Shown one piece after another: positions 9,070-17,449 of a stretch of 64,000 bases of DNA. This stretch comes from JAJEFO01 sp022819605. Its GTDB lineage: Bacteria > Pseudomonadota > Alphaproteobacteria > Rhodobacterales > Rhodobacteraceae. Both the position numbers and the translations under genes were made by a program. The stretch is taken from assembly GCA_965221545.1 (NCBI GenBank), contig OZ244901.1, forward strand, positions 1,116,001 to 1,180,000, given 5' to 3'. Under the pieces are notes generated by a model. It searched no databases. It saw only the letters and a list, made by a program, of their open reading frames with translations, and was not told the origin of the DNA. How positions within the stretch are numbered: position 1 is the first letter of the stretch; every line of letters begins with the position of its first letter.

Positions 9070-9223
9070 ATGAAGACGCCGGTGCCTCGCCATCGCCTGC
9101 TTCGACAAGGCCCGTTCCGGCCAGTGAAAGATCCGACATCGAAATCCCTCCAGGACAGTTCCGCTTCGTGGCGGTCACTGAAATCGAGAATCCCGGGAAG
9201 GGAAATGGTGCCGAGGCATGGGA
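9070..9223 (-). pseudogene. IS66 tnpA 5'-end remnant
   Basis: About 154 bp matches the right-end segment of the complete IS66 element (31241-31394) with about four differences by eye. It includes the tnpA ribosome binding site and the start M-S-D-L-S-L-A-G-T-G. The frame stops after 23 codons at a TGA where the intact copy has TGC. Similarity is lost before the terminal inverted repeat, so this is a truncated relative that could not be mobilised from this end. Confidence 0.85.
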
Positions 9224-9479
9224 CCTGAATCGCTTGCCGAGGAATTGATCCTGGCGCAGGCGGCGTCTCTCGCCGACGCCGCAAGCCGCGTGGCGGACTT
9301 CGGCCCTCGCCGTTCGGGCACAGCTGCGGCCCGGGCGCTCGTTCCCGCGCCAGCCAAGTAGGCCCGTCAGGAAGCCGAGCCGCAATCAGAACCAGGCCGC
9401 GTGGCCTCAAGCCGATCCGGACCCGACAGGGGCGAAAGCCGCCTCGGAAATGGTGCGCCACCTCAAGGAAATGACGCCG

Positions 9480-9571
9480 AATCGTCTGGGAAATGCCATT
9501 GCCCGTTCCGGACCCTGGTGCTTGCGGGAAAGCACCGAGCGGAGGATTTCCCATTCCGCGTCGCTCATGTC
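9480..9571 (-). pseudogene. IS5-like transposase N-terminal fragment
   Basis: Minus-strand residues D-M-S-D-A-E-W-E-I-L-R-S-V-L resemble the conserved start of IS5-group transposases (D-L-S/T-D-A-E-W-x-x-I/L). The frame then loses similarity at once. Short match, so a tentative call. Confidence 0.4.
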
Positions 9572-9982
9572 GTGTCGGTCGCCGTTCATGCCTCGAACTC
9601 CTTGCGGATCGCTTTCGCCAAGGAATGACAGATCATGCCAAAAGGCCAACGTTTGGGTACATGGCCCAATACGGAATGGCGGGATGGCCTGAACCGGGAT
9701 GGCCGACGCGGCTCGTTCCGAAGTCACTGACGCAGGCTTCCGGCCAGGCGCGAGCGCCGAAGGCGTTTCGTCCATCCAGGAGAGTTTTCTCGGGCATGAG
9801 TTCGCCCCGTTGCCGAAATTGCAAGGATGCTCGAGCGAACCGTGCGCCTCGCTCATCGCAGTCCGAGTCGACGGGAGCCCGGCGTGCACATGCCGATCGC
9901 GAAGATTGCCTCGGCAACTCCCGTGCTTCATGGCGAAGCAAGGCATGCAGGCAGGCATGACCGCCTTGTCCGGTCATTGCCA
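9572..9982. other. No convincing gene
   Basis: Short overlapping frames on both strands, none with a family signature. Probably further decayed insertion-sequence DNA downstream of the cho operon. Confidence 0.45.
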
Positions 9983-11038
9983 TCAACCGGCGGATTGATC
10001 CCGCCGCTGGGTTCGGAGCAGGCATGACAGTGCAGCTCGCGTGTTGATTTTCCCGATCGGCCCCTGCGAATCTGACACCACAATGTCGCTCGGCTCCTCG
10101 ACAAGCATCGAGATTATGTCCTTGAGCGGCGTCGTCTCGGAAATGGTGCGGGCGTCCAACGGCACGGGGCCTTCGTACTCGTCCATGATTTCCACCGCAC
10201 GAAGGACATTCAGTGGATTCATGTGTGCGACAAACTCAGCCACGTAGTCAGTTGCCGGATTCAGCACGATCTCCTGCGGCTCGGCGCATTGAACGATGCG
10301 CCCCCCTTCCATTATCGCGATGCGGGATCCGATCTTCAGAGCCTCGTCGAGATCATGGCTGACAAAGATGATTGTCCGGCCAAGCTCTTGCTGAAATTCC
10401 AGCAGCTCGTCCTGAAGCTTGTTGCGGATGAGCGGGTCCAGCGCCGAAAACGGCTCGTCCATCAGCAGGATCGGCGCTTCGGTGGCAAAGGCGCGTGCCA
10501 AGCCCACCCTCTGCTGCATCCCGCCGGAAAGCTCCTGCACCTTGCGGTCGGCCCAGTCCTCCAGGTTTACAAGCTCAAGCTGCGCCCGCGACCGGCGGTA
10601 GCGCTCCTCCCTGCCGACCCCGGACACTTCAAGCCCGTACGCGACATTGTCGATGACTGTACGCCAAGGAAGCAGGCCGAACTGCTGAAACACCATCGCG
10701 ACGCGATCCCGCCGGATGCCGCGCAAGTCGCGCTCGCTGGCTTCGACCACATCAACCAGATCGACGCCGGAATGTACCTGGACGTTCCCGCGCACGACCG
10801 GGTTCAGCCCGTTGACCGCGCGCATGAGGGTCGACTTCCCGGATCCCGACAAGCCCATCAGCACCAGGATTTCACGATCCCTGACATCTATCGAGCAATC
10901 GTGAACGCCGAGGACCTGCCCTGTCCGCTCCTGCACTTCCGCACGCGTCAGCCCCCGGTCCATGAGAGGAAGCGCACTTTCCGGATCGCCGCCGAAGACG
11001 ATGCTGACCCTGTCGAACCTGACCATCGTGTCTGTCAT
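9983..11038 (-). CDS. choV: Choline ABC transporter ATP-binding protein
   Basis: A 351-residue ATPase of the ProV/ChoV class that powers import through the adjacent permease. Visible motifs are Walker A G-L-S-G-S-G-K-S-T (residues 62-70), the Q-loop in V-F-Q-Q-F-G-L-L-P-W, the signature L-S-G-G-M-Q-Q-R-V-G-L-A-R-A, Walker B I-L-L-M-D-E-P-F-S-A-L-D and the switch His in F-V-S-H-D. The long N-terminal stretch before Walker A and the C-terminal extension after the nucleotide-binding domain, where related proteins carry CBS-like regulation, fit quaternary-amine transporters. It starts 3 bp after choW. Last gene of the minus-strand operon. The choline assignment rests on the neighbouring choX-type binding protein. 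Confidence 0.92.
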   Translation of the reverse strand: MTDTMVRFDRVSIVFGGDPESALPLMDRGLTRAEVQERTGQVLGVHDCSIDVRDREILVLMGLSGSGKSTLMRAVNGLNPVVRGNVQVHSGVDLVDVVEASERDLRGIRRDRVAMVFQQFGLLPWRTVIDNVAYGLEVSGVGREERYRRSRAQLELVNLEDWADRKVQELSGGMQQRVGLARAFATEAPILLMDEPFSALDPLIRNKLQDELLEFQQELGRTIIFVSHDLDEALKIGSRIAIMEGGRIVQCAEPQEIVLNPATDYVAEFVAHMNPLNVLRAVEIMDEYEGPVPLDARTISETTPLKDIISMLVEEPSDIVVSDSQGPIGKINTRAALSCLLRTQRRDQSAG

Positions 11039-11041
11039 CGC

Positions 11042-11875
11042 TCAAGCGCTCCGTTTCCTGAACATCCTGTCGAAGATGATCGCGACAAGCACGATCGCGA
11101 CACCGACTTCAAAGCCCTTGGCGATGTTGACGGCATTCAGGGCCCGGAGTGTCGGGACCCCGAGACCGTCTGCCCCGACAAGCGCCGCGATGACGACCAT
11201 CGAGAGCGACAGCATGATCGTCTGCGTCAGGCCTGCCATGATCTGGGGCATCGCATAGGGCAGCTCGATCTTCCACATCAGCTGGAACGGCGTTGAACCG
11301 AATGCCTTGCCGGCCTCGACCAGGGCAGTGGGCGTGGAGGTGATGCCGAGATGGGTCAAGCGGATCGGCGCCGGAATCGCGAATATGACGGTTGCGATCA
11401 GGCCCGGCACCATGCCCAGTCCGAAGAGGATCAGCGCAGGAATGAGATACACGAAGGTCGGAATCGTCTGCATCAGGTCCAGAACGGGTTCCATCATCCT
11501 GTGCAGCCAGGGGCGCCGTGCCGCAGCGATCCCCAAGGGGACGCCCAGGCCCATGCATACGACGGCCGCTGCCAGAACGAGCGCAAGCGTTTCGGTGGTC
11601 TCGACCCAGTAACCCTGATTCACGATCAGCAGCAGGCCCAAAGCGGCAAAGGCCGTGAAGCCAGCCGACCTGCGGACGTACCAGGACAGCAGGGTTATGG
11701 CCGCGATCACGATGAAAGCGCTGGGAGTCTGCAGAAGCCAGAGCAGGCCGAGGATGATTGCCTCGAGCACCGCGGACAACCCGTCAAAGAACCAGAATAG
11801 GTTGTCGGTCAGCCATTCAACGAAATCCCTCGCCCAGATCCCGATGGGAATCTTCCTTGCTTCCAGCCACTCCAT
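11042..11875 (-). CDS. choW: Choline ABC transporter permease
   Basis: A 277-residue inner-membrane permease of the ProW/ChoW type with several hydrophobic helices. The cytoplasmic-loop region reads E-A-G-K-A-F-G-S-T-P-F-Q-L-M-W-K-I-E-L-P-Y-A-M-P, the EAA-type motif that docks the ATPase. The ATG at 11875 (MEWLEARKIP) is preceded by GGGGGAGGG at good spacing. The open frame continues far upstream, but only through the hydrolase gene in another frame. It sits 2 bp after the hydrolase stop and 3 bp before choV, so the three are translationally packed. Confidence 0.92.
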   Translation of the reverse strand: MEWLEARKIPIGIWARDFVEWLTDNLFWFFDGLSAVLEAIILGLLWLLQTPSAFIVIAAITLLSWYVRRSAGFTAFAALGLLLIVNQGYWVETTETLALVLAAAVVCMGLGVPLGIAAARRPWLHRMMEPVLDLMQTIPTFVYLIPALILFGLGMVPGLIATVIFAIPAPIRLTHLGITSTPTALVEAGKAFGSTPFQLMWKIELPYAMPQIMAGLTQTIMLSLSMVVIAALVGADGLGVPTLRALNAVNIAKGFEVGVAIVLVAIIFDRMFRKRSA

Positions 11876-11877
11876 TT

Positions 11878-12798
11878 TCAGGCCCTCCCCCCAGTGAGTG
11901 CCGCAGGCCTTGCGGATCCTGCAACCAGCTTGCTTCTGAGCCATCCGTTCAGGCAGGCCATCGCGCCGGGCTCGAGAGCGTGACCCATTTCGCGGAACAT
12001 GACGAGTTCTGAATCCGGAATCAACTGCCGGGCACGAGCCGAGCTTTCCGGGAAAATGCAGCGGTCGCGGCCAGCCCCGATCACGAGTGCCGGCGCCCGA
12101 ATGGCTCGAACGGCGTCGCGCCGATCGCCTGAGCCGGCAAGGGCGAGCAGCTGGCGCGCATGACCGCCCGGCACATGGCCTTGCCCGACCATCGCCGTTG
12201 CGGCCTCTCTCGCATCGTCTGCCGAAAGCGGCGTGGGCGCTGCGCACCAGCGCAGATAGCGTGTCAGCCAGGTGACAGCTTCCTCGTCGCTGGCAAACGG
12301 GCGGGACACGCGCAGGAACCTTTGCCAGGCCTCGTCCGGAACAGGTGCCCGGGCCTCCCCTGCGGAACTGCAGATCTGGGCGAAAGCGGTCACGCGCGCC
12401 TCGGCCCGTGCCGCGACAAGCTGGGCGATCATTCCGCCCATCGAGAATCCGACGAGCGCAAACCGCTGGACCTCAAGCCTGTCAAGGACCCGGAGCACGT
12501 CATCTCGCATGTCACGAAGCGAATACGGCAATTCAGCCCCGGAAATCCCGGGACAGCGCTGAAGCAGGGAGACAGCCGTTGGATCGATGTCAGGCCCACA
12601 GCGCCCCGACCGTCCGGCATCGCGGTTCTCAATGCGGATGACGCGGAATTCCTGCGCCAGTTCATGCAGAAATTCCGACGGCCAATCGTTGACGCACATC
12701 CCGAGACCCTGTAGCAGCACGACGCATGGCGAGCCAGGCTCGCCATGATCTTCCGCGTGAATGGGGCAGGCTTCGCAATCGGCGACCGTGCCGGACAC
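11878..12798 (-). CDS. Alpha/beta hydrolase embedded in the cho operon
   Basis: A 306-residue hydrolase, if translation starts at the GTG at 12798, 10 bp after choX. Core features are the nucleophile elbow G-F-S-M-G-G (Ser 119), the acid in G-A-G-R-D-R (Asp 245) and the base in G-H-A-L-E-P-G (His 273), a complete catalytic triad. The stretch R-I-E-N-R-D-A-G-R-S-G recalls RdmC/enol-lactonase-like esterases. There is no signal peptide, so it should be cytoplasmic. It lies between choX and choW with gaps of 10 and 2 bp, so it is part of the operon. Substrate unknown; an ester of choline or a related quaternary amine would fit the context but this is inference. No in-frame ATG is better placed than the GTG. 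Confidence 0.85.
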   Translation of the reverse strand: MSGTVADCEACPIHAEDHGEPGSPCVVLLQGLGMCVNDWPSEFLHELAQEFRVIRIENRDAGRSGRCGPDIDPTAVSLLQRCPGISGAELPYSLRDMRDDVLRVLDRLEVQRFALVGFSMGGMIAQLVAARAEARVTAFAQICSSAGEARAPVPDEAWQRFLRVSRPFASDEEAVTWLTRYLRWCAAPTPLSADDAREAATAMVGQGHVPGGHARQLLALAGSGDRRDAVRAIRAPALVIGAGRDRCIFPESSARARQLIPDSELVMFREMGHALEPGAMACLNGWLRSKLVAGSARPAALTGGRA

Positions 12799-12808
12799 GA
12801 CTATCCTG

Positions 12809-13735
12809 TCACAGCCCCAGATGCGCGCGGACTGCGGCCAGTCCGTTGCCGCCCTCCGCATCCGTTACGCCGTCCAGCCACGCGCCAAGATGGTCAGGGC
12901 GGGCCTTCAACAGCTTGGCGGCGGCATCCTTCGGATCATCGCCGTCACCGAGAATGTACCCCATCCCCTCGCTTTCCATCGGGATGTCGAAGCTCAGTTG
13001 CGTGATCAGCCTGCCAACGTTCGGGCATTCCTCCAGATAGCCCTTGCGAACCTGCGTATGCACGGTTGCACCGCCGAAATCGGGACCGTAGAAGTCGTCG
13101 CCGCCTGTCAGGTACTCGATCTCGAACTCGGTGTTCATCGGATGAGGCGCCCAGGCCAGAAAGACGATCCAGTCCTCCTTGCGCGCGTTCTTCTTGACCT
13201 GCGCCAGCATTCCCTGTTCCGAGCTCTCGACAACCTTCCAGTCCCCCAGGCCGAAAGCGTTCCGCGAAACTATGTCCAGCATGATCTCGTTTGAACCCGG
13301 CTCGATCCCGTACATCCTGCTGTCGAACTTGTCCGCATGCTCAGCCAGGTGCGCAAAGTCGGTCACGCCTGCATCATGAACGTACTTCGGCACGGCAAAC
13401 GTGAATTTCGCCCCTGCAAGGTTCTGGTGAACGGTTTCGATCTCGTTGCTGTCGCGGTATGCCTGATAATAGGTCTCCATTGCCGGATCCCAATATCCGA
13501 GAAACACGTCAAGATCCTTGCCGACCATTGATTCGTAAATCACGGGGATTCCGAGAACGTCGCTCTCAGCTTCGTATCCAAGACCTTCGAGCACCACGCT
13601 TGCAATGCCGGTCGTGAGCGCCAGGTCAGTCCAGCCGGGCTCTGCCATTCGAACGGTTGCACAATCGGCCGAAGCATGGCTTGCAGAGAGCGCAAATGTG
13701 GCCGCGGCAAGTTGCAGTCCAGATAATTTCGCCAT
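12809..13735 (-). CDS. choX: Choline ABC transporter substrate-binding protein
   Basis: A 308-residue periplasmic binding protein of the OpuAC/ChoX group. The signal peptide (MAKLSGLQLAAATFALSASH, cleavage near A-S-A-D) comes first. Then come aromatic positions typical for caging a trimethylammonium group: A-E-P-G-W-T-D, F-L-G-Y-W-D-P and F-L-A-W-A-P-H-P-M-N. The ATG at 13735 has GGGAGGGGG about 6 bp upstream. It is the first gene of the choX, hydrolase, choW, choV unit. Naming follows the rhizobial choXWV transporter; glycine-betaine binding cannot be excluded by sequence alone. Confidence 0.9.
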   Translation of the reverse strand: MAKLSGLQLAAATFALSASHASADCATVRMAEPGWTDLALTTGIASVVLEGLGYEAESDVLGIPVIYESMVGKDLDVFLGYWDPAMETYYQAYRDSNEIETVHQNLAGAKFTFAVPKYVHDAGVTDFAHLAEHADKFDSRMYGIEPGSNEIMLDIVSRNAFGLGDWKVVESSEQGMLAQVKKNARKEDWIVFLAWAPHPMNTEFEIEYLTGGDDFYGPDFGGATVHTQVRKGYLEECPNVGRLITQLSFDIPMESEGMGYILGDGDDPKDAAAKLLKARPDHLGAWLDGVTDAEGGNGLAAVRAHLGL

Positions 13736-14039
13736 CTTGTTCCCCCTCCCACAGGGCTGTTGGTTGCATGGTCCACGCACAGCCTTCCTGAAGGAGATCC
13801 TGAAATCAAGGGGACTCCTGCGAATTTTCGGTCGGGTGCGCCGCCTCCCTCGCCGCCGTGACGCACGAGACGAGGCGGCACCTCTCGACGTCAGGGCAGG
13901 CGACAGGTTCGGAACGAAGCCGGCAATGTTCCGGCCACGCGTCCGGGCAGGACCCTCGTACGCGAAATCGCATGCCGAACGCTTGCGGGTCCGGCCAAGT
14001 GGCATGGCTGACCACGAACCGCTGAAAGCAACGTGTGCC
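13736..14039. other. Upstream region of choX, no gene
   Basis: About 300 bp that should contain the cho operon promoter, but I see no clear -35/-10 pair or operator-like repeat. Frames here are short and lack similarity to anything I know. Confidence 0.4.
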
Positions 14040-14287
14040 GCATCACGTCCCGTGTCACACGGGTCAGGAAGACCTCGCCGTTGACCGGGCCGTCGAACAC
14101 CCAGGGAGCATCGGTCCGGTCGTCTCGCAAGGCGGCAGTCAGGGTCGACGTGTTCCAGTGGCCGAACGGGGCCGGTCCGGGCAGGCGCTCGCCTTTCGGA
14201 CCCCAGTCCCGGGCGGCGCCATGTTTGTCTTCACGCGGGTTTCGTCCAGGAAGACAAGGCGCTCGGGTGCGATTCTCGTATGATTCA
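14040..14287 (-). pseudogene. IS630-family transposase fragment, frameshifted
   Basis: On the minus strand one frame reads R-I-A-P-E-R-L-V-F-L-D-E-T-R-V-K-T-N-M-A. After a one-base shift near 14220 another frame continues R-D-W-G-P-K-G-E-R-L, F-G-H-W-N-T-S-T-L-T-A-A-L-R and A-P-W-V-F-D-G-P-V-N-G-E-V-F. This is the middle of the IS630-type DDE domain, with the second catalytic Asp in F-L-D-E. Both ends are missing. Confidence 0.8.
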
Positions 14288-14447
14288 CTTTTTGATTCGA
14301 TAACGTTCCGCCTGCGAATCACGCGGCGAGCGCGATCTGCGCCACCGGCCGGTTCACGTAGGCGCATTCTGGTGGCTTCCAGCCGCCGTTGCGATTCATG
14401 CTCGGGACCAGCTGCCGATGCCCGGTCGAAGCGTCCGGACTTGACAG

Positions 14448-14555
14448 CTGTGGGCGGACGGCGGCTATGCGGGACCGAAGCTGGAGGCCGCGCTGGCGGA
14501 GCACGGCCCCGGATCGATCCTGGAGATCGTCCACAGGCCCAAGGCCACGGCCTAG
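14448..14555 (+). pseudogene. IS5-family transposase C-terminal fragment
   Basis: Plus-strand frame L-W-A-D-G-G-Y-A-G-P-K-L then L-E-I-V-H-R-P-K-A-T-A to a TAG at 14553. W-A-D-G-G-Y is the second catalytic-Asp motif of IS5-group transposases. No start and no third catalytic region remain. Confidence 0.7.
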
Positions 14556-14703
14556 GAGCGCCACCCGCCGCCTTGACCGCCATAACGAACGCGTCTTGGC
14601 ACCTGCGGTCAAGCCGTCCCGCCGCGCGACGGCTCGCATTGGTGCGCCCGTCCGCACGGGCCCGGTCATCTGGATCTGATGACTTGACGATCCTTACACG
14701 ACA

Positions 14704-15936
14704 TCAGGCCTTGACGATTCCATCCGTCACCCACGCATCAAACCGGGCCAGCACTGCGTCGCAAAAGGCGTCGTCGTTGATGTGTGCATTCACTTCAGTC
14801 ATCGGGACCCTGCCACGCATGGCCTTGCGGGCCTCATCCACCATGTCGGCCAAGGCCTTTGGATCATGCGCCTCTTCACCTTCCCTGTCCCAGCCTTCGA
14901 TGCCCTGAACCGGCAGAAAGAAATGAACCGGGCCGGTCGCCGCCTCCAGGCGAACGGCAAGTTCGCGCATCCATGCGCGGCGCTCGTCTCCGGTGAACAC
15001 CGAACTCTTGATCAATCGGTTGTGTTCATGGAATGGACGGTCCGCATACCGTTCGGGTATCTCCTGCCACCCCGCGAAATCCAGCAAGTCCAGTGCGCCA
15101 GGTGCCACCAACTGGGGAATGCCGGCACGGCCAGCATTGGTGATTCGGTCATCGCCGCTGGACACGACAGATCCCGCCATCATGTTTCCGAATTCCTGCA
15201 TGCAGAAGTCCATCACGCAGGCAAAGGCTCCTTCGCCCGCCAGCTTTTCGAACGCCATGCCGCCCATGCCGGTCGAGTGGAACACCGCGACTTCAAACCC
15301 GCGCTCCTCCAGCGCCGGCTTGAGGGTCTTCATGTAACGCAGGCAAGACGATCCAAGGCTGGTCATGCCGATCATCGGCTTGCTCCGATCCGGTGCCCCT
15401 GCCGCCTTGGCCGCCCCGACCACCGCTCCGGCCGCCTGGCTCAGCGAAGCCTTGCAAATCGAGTTCATGCCGTAGAGCCCGCCGGCCCAAAGGATCATCT
15501 GAATGTCCGGAGCCAATCTATGCGGCGGAATCAGGGGCGAGAAACTGACGGTTGACACTATGTATTTCGGCACCCCCATAGGCAGCGCCTGCGCGCAATC
15601 CAGGGCCAGGTCCGTGCCCATGGTGCCGCCTGTGGCCAGCATCCCGTCAAGGCGCCCTTCGGCAAAGGTCTGGGCGACCACTTTCGCGGCCCCGGCAGAC
15701 ATCACGCGAAAGGCCTTGTTTTCGTCTCCTTGCGCGATGACCTCGTCAATGGTCATGCCGCCGGCGGCGGCCACGTCATGCTTGGAAATGTCGGTCGGGG
15801 TCTGCGGATCGCCCAGCACGGACACGTCCATGGTCAGAACGACTGCACCCTGCTCCCGCACAGCCTGTTCAATGAAGCGCATTTCCGGATCCTTGGTATC
15901 ATAGGTGCCGATCAGTAAGATTTTCTTGGCAGTCAC
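14704..15936 (-). CDS. Tm-1-like ATP-binding domain protein (UPF0261 family)
   Basis: A 410-residue protein of the UPF0261/Tm-1-like family. The N-terminus K-K-I-L-L-I-G-T-Y-D-T-K-D-P-E and the later A-T-G-G-T-M-G-T-D-L-A segment are typical of the ATP-binding half, named after the tomato Tm-1 resistance protein. The C-terminal half has P-V-Q-G-I-E-G-W-D-R-E-G. I chose the GTG at 15936 because GGGGAGGA sits just upstream; the longer ATG frame overlaps the aldehyde dehydrogenase gene. It is the last gene of the tct operon. Bacterial members are often found in catabolic clusters, but the reaction is not established to my knowledge. Confidence 0.88.
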   Translation of the reverse strand: MTAKKILLIGTYDTKDPEMRFIEQAVREQGAVVLTMDVSVLGDPQTPTDISKHDVAAAGGMTIDEVIAQGDENKAFRVMSAGAAKVVAQTFAEGRLDGMLATGGTMGTDLALDCAQALPMGVPKYIVSTVSFSPLIPPHRLAPDIQMILWAGGLYGMNSICKASLSQAAGAVVGAAKAAGAPDRSKPMIGMTSLGSSCLRYMKTLKPALEERGFEVAVFHSTGMGGMAFEKLAGEGAFACVMDFCMQEFGNMMAGSVVSSGDDRITNAGRAGIPQLVAPGALDLLDFAGWQEIPERYADRPFHEHNRLIKSSVFTGDERRAWMRELAVRLEAATGPVHFFLPVQGIEGWDREGEEAHDPKALADMVDEARKAMRGRVPMTEVNAHINDDAFCDAVLARFDAWVTDGIVKA

Positions 15937-15959
15937 GAATTCCTCCCCTTCTCTCTCTT

Positions 15960-17444
15960 TCAGAGCTTGATCCATGCCGTCTTGAGATCGATGTACTTTC
16001 CCAGCGCATGCAGGGACTTGTCGTGCCCGTTGCCCGACTGGCGCACGCCGCCTAGCGGAACGGTCAGATCGGCCCCGCCATACGTGTTCACATGCACCAC
16101 ACCGGCGCGCACACCCGCCACCATTCTATGTGCACGGCTGAGGTTCGCGGTCCAGACCCCGCCCGCCAGCCCGTAAACGGTGGCATTGGCCAGCCGGATC
16201 GCTTCCTCCTCGTTCTTGAAGGGGGTGGTGGCCAGGACCGGGCCGAACACCTCCCTCTGGAACAGGCTGTCCGTTTTCTTCACCCCCGCCATGACGGCAG
16301 GAGACATGTAGTAGCCGCCAGTCTCCGCCAGGATGCGTGCGCCGCCTGTGCGGCGCGCGGCTCCTTCTGCCTCGGCGATGGTGACGAACTCAAGGTTGGC
16401 CTCGAGTTCGGAAAGGCTGTGGACCGCGCCGATCTGGCTGCTTAGGTCCAGCGGGTCGCCGACACGGAAGTTCTCGGCGTGGCGGATGATCTCGGCGAGA
16501 AAGTCCTCGTAAATGTCCTGCTGCACAAGAAGGCGAGAACCTGCGATGCAGACTTGGCCCGAGTTGCGGAAAATCCCGGCTGCCGACACCCTGGCTGCCT
16601 CAGCCAGGTCGGGCGCATCGGCAAAGACGATGTTCGGGGACTTACCGCCCAGTTCCAGATAGCAGCGTTTCAGGTTCGAGCGCGCAGAATACTCCAGCAG
16701 GCGCCGACCCGTCGCGCCAGAGCCCGTAAAGGCCAGGATGTCAACGTCCATGGACAGTGCCAGCGCTTCACCTACGACCGAACCGGAACCAGTCACGACG
16801 TTGAACACGCCGTCAGGCACCCCGGCCTCGGCGGCGAGTTCCGCGATTTCCAGCAAGCTGAGCGAGGCGCTTTCCGCCGGCTTGAGGACGACGGAATTGC
16901 CTGCCGCCAGTGCCGGCGCAATCTTCCAGCTGCCTATCATCAAGGGAAAGTTCCACGGCACGATCACGCCCACGACTCCGACCGGAACATGATGCACGAG
17001 ACCCAGAACGTCATGGCCGGTGGGGGCTACCTCGCCATTGATCTTGTCCACGGCCTCGGCATAATATCGGAAAGTCGCCGCTGCAGACAGAGCTTCGGCC
17101 TTGTAGGCCAAGTTGATCTCCGTGCCGTTGTCGCGCACGCCGAGCACGGCGATTTCAAGCGCACGCGTCTCGATCAGGTCGGCAAGTCTCAGCATAACCC
17201 CGCGGCGCGCGGTCGGTGCCTTTCGGGACCAGCGCCCGTCTTCGAAAGCCACCCGTGCGGCACGCACCGCGGCGTCCACATCCGCGGGACTGCCCGCGGC
17301 AATGCGTGCAAGGGGCTTGCCATCGACAGGCGACAGCACCTGGTGCTGCACCTCGCTTTCTCCGGCCTGGAAGGTGCCATTGATGAAATGACCTCGATCC
17401 GAGACTTCCCGTGTGCGCAGTGCATCAATCGAGGGCTGATCCAT
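15960..17444 (-). CDS. NAD(P)-dependent aldehyde dehydrogenase
   Basis: A 494-residue enzyme of the aldehyde dehydrogenase superfamily, oxidising an aldehyde to the acid in the cytoplasm. Key residues are P-W-N-F-P-L (Asn 165), F-T-G-S (NAD fold), E-L-G-G-K-S-P-N (Glu 264), G-Q-V-C (catalytic Cys 299) and E-V-F-G-P-V. Full family length. The gene begins 5 bp after the tctA stop and ends 23 bp before the Tm-1-like start, so it is within the tct operon. Overall it resembles the gamma-glutamyl-aminobutyraldehyde (PuuC)/betaine-aldehyde type, but substrate prediction is unsafe. The context suggests oxidation of a metabolite imported by TctCBA. Confidence 0.93.
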   Translation of the reverse strand: MDQPSIDALRTREVSDRGHFINGTFQAGESEVQHQVLSPVDGKPLARIAAGSPADVDAAVRAARVAFEDGRWSRKAPTARRGVMLRLADLIETRALEIAVLGVRDNGTEINLAYKAEALSAAATFRYYAEAVDKINGEVAPTGHDVLGLVHHVPVGVVGVIVPWNFPLMIGSWKIAPALAAGNSVVLKPAESASLSLLEIAELAAEAGVPDGVFNVVTGSGSVVGEALALSMDVDILAFTGSGATGRRLLEYSARSNLKRCYLELGGKSPNIVFADAPDLAEAARVSAAGIFRNSGQVCIAGSRLLVQQDIYEDFLAEIIRHAENFRVGDPLDLSSQIGAVHSLSELEANLEFVTIAEAEGAARRTGGARILAETGGYYMSPAVMAGVKKTDSLFQREVFGPVLATTPFKNEEEAIRLANATVYGLAGGVWTANLSRAHRMVAGVRAGVVHVNTYGGADLTVPLGGVRQSGNGHDKSLHALGKYIDLKTAWIKL

Positions 17445-17449
17445 GGCGG

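Noticed and set aside
8802..9248. Plus-strand frames of 60-150 codons between the binding protein and cho genes
   Set aside because: They run antisense across the IS66 remnant and show only shadow composition.
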